From Niveispirillum irakense DSM 11586 (GTDB taxonomy: Bacteria; Pseudomonadota; Alphaproteobacteria; Azospirillales; Azospirillaceae), in contig NZ_KE386935.1 in assembly GCF_000429645.1 (NCBI RefSeq), positions 1 through 64,000 on the forward strand: DNA of 64,000 nucleotides, in the 5' to 3' direction. A program made the position numbers and the translations under genes. How positions within the stretch are numbered: the first letter of the stretch is position 1; every line of letters starts with the position of its first letter. The notes beneath the pieces are model-generated. The model was not told the origin of the DNA, made no database searches, and was given only the letters and a program-made list of their open reading frames with translations. Positions 18,155-24,209 of this stretch are shown here, piece after piece.

Positions 18155-19699
18155 ATGACCGCGCCTTTCCATTACCAGCCGATGCCTGATCCGGTTGCCT
18201 TCCAGGCCGGGGCGCAGCCGGACAAGCTGGCCATGGTCGATCTGACCAGCGGCCAGCGCTTCACCTATGCCGGCCTGGACCGCGCCATCAACCAATGTGC
18301 CGGCTGGCTTGCCGACCGGCTGGGTGAACCTGCGGGCCAGCGCGTCGCCGTGCTGGGCCGCAATGATGCCGCCATGCCCATCCTGCATCTGGCGGCAGCC
18401 CGGCTGGGTGTGATCTTCGTGCCGTTGAACTGGCGCCTGACCGTGCCGGAACTGGCCTTCCAGATCGGCGATTCCACCCCGACCCTGCTGCTGGCCGACA
18501 GCGATTTTCTGGACACGGCCAAGGCCGCCGCCCAGGACACCGCCACGCAGGTGCTGCATCTGGGTGATGCGGCCTCCCTCTGGGCAACCCTGCCGCCCGT
18601 CCGTCCCGCGCGCATTCCGTCCGCCGATCAGCCTTCCACCCTGCTTTATACATCCGGCACGTCGGGCCTGCCCAAGGGCGCGCTGCTGACGGAAAGCAAC
18701 CTGTTCTTCACGACGGTCAATTTCAGCCTGATGAACCGGGTGACGGCAGCGTCCACCGTGCTGTGCGACATGCCCTTGTTCCACATTGTGGGGCTGGTCA
18801 CCATGGTCCGCACGCCCTTGACCCAGGGCGCCACCCTGCTGCTGTCCCGCGGCTTTGACCCGGCCACCACCCTGTCGCGGCTGATGGACCCGGATCTGGG
18901 CATCACCCATTATATGGGTGTGCCGCAGATGGCGCAGACCCTGCGCCAGCACCCCGATTACCAGGCCGAAAGGCTCCGGGGGCTCGTGGCGCTCTGCACC
19001 GGCGGGGCTCCCATGCCGGCGGCCCTGACCCAGCGTTTCAGCGATGATGGCATCACCATCGCCGATGGCTATGGGATGAGCGAGGCCGGCACCGTGCTGG
19101 GCGTGCCGATCAATGACCGGCAGCGCATCCTTGCCAAGGCCGGATCGGCGGGCATCCCCGGCCCCACCGTCAGCCTTCGGCTGGTGGATGATGAGGGGTG
19201 CGACGTGCCTGAAGGGGCGGTGGGGGAGCTATGGATCAGCGGCCCCAACCTGTCGCCCGGCTATTGGAACCGCCCGGACCTGCCCACCCTGGCCCAGCAG
19301 GGCGGTTGGCTGCGCACCGGCGACGCGGCGCGGCGGGACGCGGACGGCTTCTACTATCTGGTCGACCGCAAGAAGGACATGTACATTTCCGGCGGTGAAA
19401 ATGTCTATCCGGCGGAAATCGAGGCCGCGATCCTGGAATTGGACAGTATCGCTGAAGTCGCGGTGATCGGCGTGCCCGATGAACGCTGGGGCGAAGCGGG
19501 CTGGGCCTATATCGTTGTGCGGGCGGGCCACGCCCTGACAGCGGAACAGGTGACGGCCCATCTGGAAGGCCGTGTTGCCCGCTACAAACGCCCCCAGCGC
19601 GTCATCATCACCGATACGCTGCCCCGCACCGGGTCCGGTAAAGTGCAAAAACATATGCTGGTGCGGCAGGCCCTGGCGGATAATACCAATCCGCCTTGA
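18155..19699 (+). CDS. fcs: Feruloyl-CoA synthetase / hydroxycinnamate-CoA ligase
   Basis: This ANL-superfamily ligase of 514 residues activates ferulate or related hydroxycinnamates with ATP and CoA, supplying Ech. The P-loop is LLYTSGTSGLPKGALL, followed by DGYGMSEAGT, then WLRTGDAARRDADGFYYLVDRKKDMYISGGENVYPAEIE-type adenylation motifs. The C-terminal catalytic lysine lies in RTGSGKVQKHML. The substrate is inferred from the neighbours vdh and ech; a medium- or long-chain acyl-CoA ligase would look similar. The last codons and the stop lie inside the first hairpin of structured element copy B, so the extreme C terminus (NTNPP) is encoded by the element. Confidence 0.88.
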   Translation: MTAPFHYQPMPDPVAFQAGAQPDKLAMVDLTSGQRFTYAGLDRAINQCAGWLADRLGEPAGQRVAVLGRNDAAMPILHLAAARLGVIFVPLNWRLTVPELAFQIGDSTPTLLLADSDFLDTAKAAAQDTATQVLHLGDAASLWATLPPVRPARIPSADQPSTLLYTSGTSGLPKGALLTESNLFFTTVNFSLMNRVTAASTVLCDMPLFHIVGLVTMVRTPLTQGATLLLSRGFDPATTLSRLMDPDLGITHYMGVPQMAQTLRQHPDYQAERLRGLVALCTGGAPMPAALTQRFSDDGITIADGYGMSEAGTVLGVPINDRQRILAKAGSAGIPGPTVSLRLVDDEGCDVPEGAVGELWISGPNLSPGYWNRPDLPTLAQQGGWLRTGDAARRDADGFYYLVDRKKDMYISGGENVYPAEIEAAILELDSIAEVAVIGVPDERWGEAGWAYIVVRAGHALTAEQVTAHLEGRVARYKRPQRVIITDTLPRTGSGKVQKHMLVRQALADNTNPP

Positions 19700-19832
19700 G
19701 TTTGACTCATGGCGGATTGGTATCGGCGGCGACTGCCGCCGCGCGGCTTGTGCCGCGTTAGCCAAGCCAACATATGTTGGCGCCGGCGCCTGAGGCCGTC
19801 GAAGGGTTGACCAAGGGTCAATCATTCGACGG
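19686..19832 (+). repeat. Structured intergenic element, copy B (five hairpins)
   Basis: This element has the same architecture as 17919-18066. P1 is 19686-19700/19706-19720 with loop TTTGA. P2 is CGGCGGC/GCCGCCG (loop GACT). P3 is CGCGGC/GCCGCG. The linker TTAGCCAAG follows. P4 is CCAACATATGTTGG (19767-19780). The linker GGCGCCTGAGG (19785-19795) follows. P5 has arms CCGTCGAA/TTCGACGG with an inner GGTTGACC/GGTCAATC. TACCAATCC at 19684-19692 and GGATTGGTA at 19831-19839 form perfect terminal inverted repeats. The element overlaps the fcs stop codon. Confidence 0.75.
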
Positions 19833-19930
19833 ATTGGTACAACGTGCAAAAAACATCATGATTTTCTCGAAATCAGCGAAGCGGGCGGCTACCCTGTCAC
19901 CCGCAATCCAACAGGCTTACGGAAACGGAC

Positions 19931-20410
19931 ATGGATGACCAGGGGCGCAGCGGCATTGATCTATCGGCCCTTACCGGCTCGGTGGGCTATCGGCTGCGGC
20001 GGGTGCAGATTGCGACCTTCAACCTGTTCACCCAGCATATGGCGGAATTTGACATCAGGCCGACCCAGTTCGCCATCCTGACCGTGATCCGCGACAATCC
20101 CGGCCTGTCCCAATCCCAGGTCAGCAATGCCCTGGGATTGAAACGGGCCAATCTGGTGCCGCTGCTGGACGGGTTGGAAGGGCGGGGGCTGCTGGTCCGC
20201 TCCCCCTCCCCTGCCGACCGGCGCTCCTACTGCCTGCACCTGACCGACCGGGGGCAGGAACAGATGAAGCTGTTCCAGGCCCGGCATGACCAGTTCGAAC
20301 AGGAATTGGCGGCGCCCCTGGGCCCGGCGGGACGCACAGCCCTGCTGGCCCTGCTGGATGGTTTCCACACCAATGGCAGCAGTGACGCGGGTGGCGACGA
20401 TCTGGGCTAA
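19931..20410 (+). CDS. MarR-family transcriptional regulator
   Basis: This is a winged-helix repressor of 159 residues. The recognition region is LSQSQVSNALGLKRANLVPLLDGLEGRGLL (around residues 60-90), followed by the wing SPSPADRRSYCLHLTDRG. MarR proteins of this kind (FerR, CouR, FerC) control ferulate genes and usually respond to the CoA thioester. Its place directly after vdh-ech-fcs makes it a good candidate for that role, but a second MarR gene at 23527-24000 is an equally possible owner of the GTTAT-N5-ATAAC sites. It has its own upstream gap of about 100 bases after copy B of the structured repeat. Confidence 0.88.
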   Translation: MDDQGRSGIDLSALTGSVGYRLRRVQIATFNLFTQHMAEFDIRPTQFAILTVIRDNPGLSQSQVSNALGLKRANLVPLLDGLEGRGLLVRSPSPADRRSYCLHLTDRGQEQMKLFQARHDQFEQELAAPLGPAGRTALLALLDGFHTNGSSDAGGDDLG

Positions 20411-20563
20411 TAGCCGTGGCAGGAAATCATGACCGATGGTCAAGCTTTCCTGCCGCTGGCTAGAGCAGATCGCGGAAAAGCGGAATCGCTTTGGAGCGTG
20501 AATCTGCTCGCTGAACAAGGGCTTAGAGCCGTGTGCGTTTCGGATTAAACGCACACGGCTCTA
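20411..20563. repeat. Three consecutive palindromes, alphaproteobacterial mosaic repeat
   Basis: IR1 has arms AGCCGTGGCAGGAAA (20412-20426) and TTTCCTGCCGCTGGCT (20446-20461), imperfect, directly after the MarR stop codon and possibly its terminator. IR2 is GAGCAGAT (20463-20470) with ATCTGCTC (20502-20509). IR3 is a perfect 17-base stem, 20524-20540 with 20547-20563, starting TAGAGCCGTGTGCG. IR2 resembles the AGAGCAGATC family of mosaic intergenic repeats seen in many Alphaproteobacteria. Confidence 0.7.
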
Positions 20564-20633
20564 GTACCCCCTTATTCTGAATAGGTCCCTTGGGGGTTGG
20601 TGCCGCCAGGGGGTCGATTTTTGCCCAAAAGAC

Positions 20634-20643
20634 CTGTATACAG
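20634..20643. promoter_or_regulatory. CTGTATACAG palindrome, possible VanR operator
   Basis: This perfect 10-base palindrome lies 39 bases upstream of the vanA start codon. FadR-type GntR regulators commonly bind short palindromes with a TATA-like centre, and a VanR gene lies inside the operon. A site of ten bases can arise by chance. Confidence 0.4.
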
Positions 20644-20681
20644 ATATCAAAACCTACAAACAGATCAGGGAGAGATGGACC

Positions 20682-21725
20682 ATGAGCACGAACTTCCCCC
20701 TTAATGCCTGGTATGTCGCCGCCTATGATGTGGAGATCGGCCGCAAGCTGACCGCGCGGACGATCTGCAACAAACATGTTGTTTTATATCGTAAAATTGA
20801 CGGCACCGCCGTTGCCCTGGCCGATGCCTGCTGGCATCGGCTGCTGCCTTTGTCGTTGGGCCGGCTGGAAGAGGACCGCGTTGTTTGCGGTTATCATGGG
20901 CTGAAATATGACGATACCGGGCGATGTGTATACATGCCGTCGCAGCACACCATCAACCCGTCGGCCTGCGTGAAAAGCTACCCGCTGGTGGAACGGTACC
21001 GCTTCCTGTGGATCTGGCCCGGCGACCCCGCCCTGGCTGATCCCGCCCTGATCCCCGATATCCACTGGAACAACGACCCCACCTGGGCCGCCGATGGCAA
21101 GGTGATCCATGCCAAATGCGATTACCGGCTGGTGGTGGATAATCTGATGGACCTGACGCACGAAACCTTCGTGCACGGCTCCTCCATCGGCAATGCCGCC
21201 GTGGCGGAGGCTCCCTTCGTCGCCACCCATGGCGATGACAAGGCCACCATCACACGCTGGATGATCGATATCGAGGCGCCGCCCTTCTGGGCCGACAATC
21301 TGGGCCGCAAGGACCATGTGGACCGGTGGCAGATCATCAATTTCACCGCCCCTTCGACCATCATCATCGAGGTGGGTGTGGCCCCCACCGGCACCGGCGC
21401 ACCGGAAGGCGACCGGTCACAGGGTGTGGATGGCCGCGTGATCAACTGCCTGACGCCGGAAACCGACACGACCTGTCATTATTTCTGGGCCTTTGCGCGC
21501 AATTTCGACATCCATAACCAGGCCCGCACCCACAAGATCCGCGAAGGCGTCGCCGGCATCTTCCGGGAAGATGAACATATCCTGGAAGCGCAGCAGCGGG
21601 CCATCGACGCCAATCCCGGCCATATTTTCTACAATCTGAACATTGATGCCGGTTCCATGTGGGCGCGCCGCCTGATCGACCGGATGATCGCAGCCGAAAC
21701 CCGGCCAGCCCTGGCGGCCGAATAA
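20682..21725 (+). CDS. vanA: Vanillate O-demethylase oxygenase subunit VanA
   Basis: This Rieske non-haem iron oxygenase of 347 residues demethylates vanillate to protocatechuate plus formaldehyde, using electrons from VanB. The Rieske cluster ligands are in CWH (residue about 50) and CGYHG, with the standard 17-residue gap. The mononuclear iron site follows in VDNLMDLTHETFVHG. The N terminus NAWYVAAYDVEIGRK is typical of VanA. A GGGAGAG ribosome-binding site precedes the ATG. It is the first gene of vanA-vanR-vanB. The formaldehyde it releases may be handled elsewhere; a zinc dehydrogenase at 55252-56433 is one possible candidate. Confidence 0.95.
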   Translation: MSTNFPLNAWYVAAYDVEIGRKLTARTICNKHVVLYRKIDGTAVALADACWHRLLPLSLGRLEEDRVVCGYHGLKYDDTGRCVYMPSQHTINPSACVKSYPLVERYRFLWIWPGDPALADPALIPDIHWNNDPTWAADGKVIHAKCDYRLVVDNLMDLTHETFVHGSSIGNAAVAEAPFVATHGDDKATITRWMIDIEAPPFWADNLGRKDHVDRWQIINFTAPSTIIIEVGVAPTGTGAPEGDRSQGVDGRVINCLTPETDTTCHYFWAFARNFDIHNQARTHKIREGVAGIFREDEHILEAQQRAIDANPGHIFYNLNIDAGSMWARRLIDRMIAAETRPALAAE

Positions 21726-21739
21726 AAGGTGGCGGGAGC

Positions 21740-22471
21740 ATGAGCTACAATAAGGACGCGGCCCAGACCGTCCGGGCGCTTGCCGCCATCCGCGACCTGA
21801 TCCTGCGCGGCGGGGTAGAGCCGGGGGAGCGGTTGTCGGAACCGGGACTGGCGGAAAAGCTGGGCATTTCCCGCACCCCCATCCGCGCCGCCCTGGCAAG
21901 GCTGGAACAGGAGGGCTTGCTGGAACGGGTGCCCACCGGCGGCCACATGCCCCGCCGGTTCACCCTGGAAGAAGCCATCGACGCCATTGAACTGCGGGGC
22001 GTGCTGGAAGGAACGGCGGCGCGGCTGGCGGCCGAGCGCGGGGTGGAACCGCGCCGGATGCTGGCGATCAACCGCGTGCTGGAAGCCATCGACGCGCTGA
22101 TGGCACCCAGCCCGACCAACTCGCCGCTGGACCATTATATGGCGTTGAACGCGGAGTTCCACGCCCTGCTGTCCGGCCTGTCGGGCAGCGAGACGATCGA
22201 GCGGGAGATCGACCGCATCACCCGTCTGCCCTTTGCCGCCCCCAGTGCTTTCCTGGAACGGCCGGGCGCCAGCGTGGTGCCCCATTCCCTGGTGCTGGCG
22301 CAGGCCCAGCATCGCGCCCTGGTTGAAGCGATCAGCCTGCGCGAAGGGGCAAGGGCGGAAGCGGTGGCGCGCGAACATGCGCGGCTGGCAAGACGCAACC
22401 TGGAACAGGTGATGGAGGGCGGGGACGAAGCCTTGCGCCGCTTCCCCGCCCTGGCGCTGGTCGCCGGATAA
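21740..22471 (+). CDS. vanR: GntR-family (FadR subfamily) regulator, VanR type
   Basis: This is a 243-residue regulator with an N-terminal winged helix (LSEPGLAEKLGISRTPIRAALARLEQEGLLERVP) and an all-helical FadR-type C-terminal ligand domain (FCD: LNAEFHALLSGLSG and HRALVEAISLREGARAEAVAREH). The start at 21740 is chosen because AGGTGGCGGGAG precedes it and it lies 14 bases after vanA; an upstream in-frame extension would overlap vanA. VanR proteins repress vanAB and respond to vanillate. Here the gene lies between vanA and vanB, so the repressor is made with the enzymes it probably controls. Confidence 0.88.
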   Translation: MSYNKDAAQTVRALAAIRDLILRGGVEPGERLSEPGLAEKLGISRTPIRAALARLEQEGLLERVPTGGHMPRRFTLEEAIDAIELRGVLEGTAARLAAERGVEPRRMLAINRVLEAIDALMAPSPTNSPLDHYMALNAEFHALLSGLSGSETIEREIDRITRLPFAAPSAFLERPGASVVPHSLVLAQAQHRALVEAISLREGARAEAVAREHARLARRNLEQVMEGGDEALRRFPALALVAG

Positions 22472-22499
22472 TCAAAACCCGTTAAAGGGAGGAAACAGA

Positions 22500-23471
22500 A
22501 TGAAAAATGATGCCATCTGGCTGGATGCCAACGTCACCCAGATCGACGATGTCGCCGAAGGCGTGCGCCGTATCGCCTTTGCTGCACCCCAGGCCCTTCC
22601 CGCCTTTGACCCCGGATCGCACATTGCCATCCGGGCGGCCCTGGCGGGTGGTCACGCGATCCGCACCTATTCCTGCCTGCCTGACGCGGCCCCCGGCGAA
22701 GTCGCCGTCGCCGTGAAGCTGCACCCCAACAGCCGGGGCGGGTCACGCTATATGTTCAGCCTGAAACCCGGCGACACGGTACGGATCACGACACCGGAAA
22801 ACCGTTTTGATCTGTCCTGGCGGGCAGCCGATTATCTGCTGCTGGCCGGCGGCATTGGCGTGACGCCGATCTATGGCATGGCCCTGGCGCTGGCGGCGCG
22901 GGGTGCTGCCCTGCGCATGGAATATGGCGGGCAAAGCCTGGGCGCGATGCCCTTCACCGCCCCGTTGCAGGCGGCCCTGGGCGACCGGCTGGCGCTGCAC
23001 CCCCAGGATCAGGGAAGCATGATCGACCTGGACCGCGCCATCGCCGCCCTGTCCCCGCAAGGGGAGCTTTATATCTGCGGCCCCCTGCCGATGCTGGAAG
23101 CGGCAAAGGCCGCCTGGGCGCGGGCCGGGCGCCCGACCAGCCGTTTCCGGTACGAAGTGTTCGGCGATACCGGCCGCTTCACCGAAGCCCCCTTCACCGT
23201 GCGCGTTGCCGGCTATGACCAGGCGGTGACCGTGGCCCCGGACCAGTCCCTGCTGGATGCGCTGGATGATGCCGGCATCCCCATGATTCATGATTGCCGG
23301 CGGGGCGAGTGTGGGCTGTGCGTCGTGGATGTGCTGGATCATGACGCCCCGATCGACCATCGCGACGTCTTCCTGTCAGACGGGGAAAAACAGGAAGGCA
23401 CCCGCCTTTGTGCCTGCGTCTCCCGCTTTTCCGGCGGGGAAGCGGTCATTGATACCGGCTATCGCCCCTGA
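22500..23471 (+). CDS. vanB: Vanillate O-demethylase reductase subunit VanB
   Basis: This is an electron-transfer partner of VanA, 323 residues long. The N-terminal FAD/FMN-binding domain contains IRTYSCLP and the nucleotide-binding segment LLLAGGIGVTPIYGMALAL. A NAD(P)H domain follows, with YICGPLPMLEA. A C-terminal plant-type [2Fe-2S] domain has ligands in CRRGECGLC and a final cysteine in RLCACVS. This domain order is that of the phthalate dioxygenase reductase family to which VanB belongs. AGGGAGGAAA precedes the ATG. It is the last gene of the van operon and converges on the minus-strand MarR gene. Confidence 0.95.
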   Translation: MKNDAIWLDANVTQIDDVAEGVRRIAFAAPQALPAFDPGSHIAIRAALAGGHAIRTYSCLPDAAPGEVAVAVKLHPNSRGGSRYMFSLKPGDTVRITTPENRFDLSWRAADYLLLAGGIGVTPIYGMALALAARGAALRMEYGGQSLGAMPFTAPLQAALGDRLALHPQDQGSMIDLDRAIAALSPQGELYICGPLPMLEAAKAAWARAGRPTSRFRYEVFGDTGRFTEAPFTVRVAGYDQAVTVAPDQSLLDALDDAGIPMIHDCRRGECGLCVVDVLDHDAPIDHRDVFLSDGEKQEGTRLCACVSRFSGGEAVIDTGYRP

Positions 23472-23526
23472 TATCGGCCCATAATATGTAATGTTGCATA
23501 ACTTATATTGGCCGTTTTCGGGGGCA

Positions 23527-24000
23527 CTACCCCCGGAAGCGGCTTTGATAGATACGGTCCAGCAGCCCCAGCAGCAGGGTTCGCTCCTCATCCGACAGGT
23601 CGGATGTCACATCGCGCTCCGTCTCTTCCAGATTGGCGAAGAGTTGCGCCAGCGCCTGCCGCCCCCCCTCGGTTATCACCAGTTCATAAAAGCGCCGGTC
23701 GGTCGATGAACGGCGGCGCTCGGCCCAGCCGCGCCCTTCCAGATCATCCACGATCTGCACCGTGGCGGACTTGTCCAGCCCCACTTCGCGGGACAATAAA
23801 TTCTGCGAAATCCCCGGATTTGCCGCGATGATGGCGAGGGAACTGAACAGGCCGGACCGCAGGTTCAGGTCGGCATTGCGTGCCGCGAAATTACGCGACA
23901 GATGATTTTGAATTCGCCGCAACCGGAACCCGATAAAGTCGCCTAAACGTCCCAGGTCAATCTCAGGCTGCTCGCCACCCTCTTGCTTGTCTTTCGCCAT
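23527..24000 (-). CDS. MarR-family transcriptional regulator
   Basis: This is a 157-residue winged-helix regulator. The recognition region ISQNLLSREVGLDKSATVQIVDDLEGRGWAERR and the wing SSTDRRFYELVITEGG are typical of MarR. It is divergent from the TonB receptor at 24210, and the shared promoter region contains two strong palindromes, one of them the GTTAT-N5-ATAAC motif also found at vdh and the MFS gene. It is therefore the better candidate for a local repressor that links the receptor/TRAP/CoA-transferase operon with the ferulate genes. The ligand is unknown. An imperfect GC-rich hairpin overlaps its stop codon and may end transcription from both sides. Confidence 0.88.
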   Translation of the reverse strand: MAKDKQEGGEQPEIDLGRLGDFIGFRLRRIQNHLSRNFAARNADLNLRSGLFSSLAIIAANPGISQNLLSREVGLDKSATVQIVDDLEGRGWAERRRSSTDRRFYELVITEGGRQALAQLFANLEETERDVTSDLSDEERTLLLGLLDRIYQSRFRG

Positions 24001-24101
24001 GTCTCTTCAATCAGGGGATCGGAAAACCGTCATTCCGGTTTGATACCCCATGCCGGGATGCCTGTCCGCATTTTCTGCGTGGCTTAATCACATTTGGCGC
24101 C

Positions 24102-24130
24102 ATAGATAGTTGTGATCATCAACTATCTAT
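24102..24130. promoter_or_regulatory. 29-base palindrome between marR and TonB receptor
   Basis: The arms ATAGATAGTTG (24102-24112) and CAACTATCTAT (24120-24130) are perfect reverse complements around TGATCAT. The palindrome lies between two divergent starts (24000 and 24210) and directly abuts the GTTAT-type site. It differs in sequence from that site, so it may bind another regulator or another arrangement of the MarR dimer. Confidence 0.6.
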
Positions 24131-24145
24131 GTTATAAACCATAAC
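24131..24145. promoter_or_regulatory. MarR-type operator candidate upstream of TonB receptor
   Basis: GTTATAAACCATAAC has perfect five-base arms GTTAT/ATAAC, 65 bases upstream of the receptor start and 131 bases from the divergent marR start. It shares these arms with 15494-15508 upstream of vdh. Confidence 0.65.
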
Positions 24146-24209
24146 GAAAGGCACAAGAGCCTTCATGCGGGGCAAAGAACCCCGCTCCTACATCCAGGGA
24201 GGATGCCCA

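Noticed and set aside
23472-23526. AT-rich segment with GTTGCATAAC as another GTTAT-type operator
   Set aside because: It lies between convergent gene ends, where no promoter is expected, and matches only one arm of the motif.
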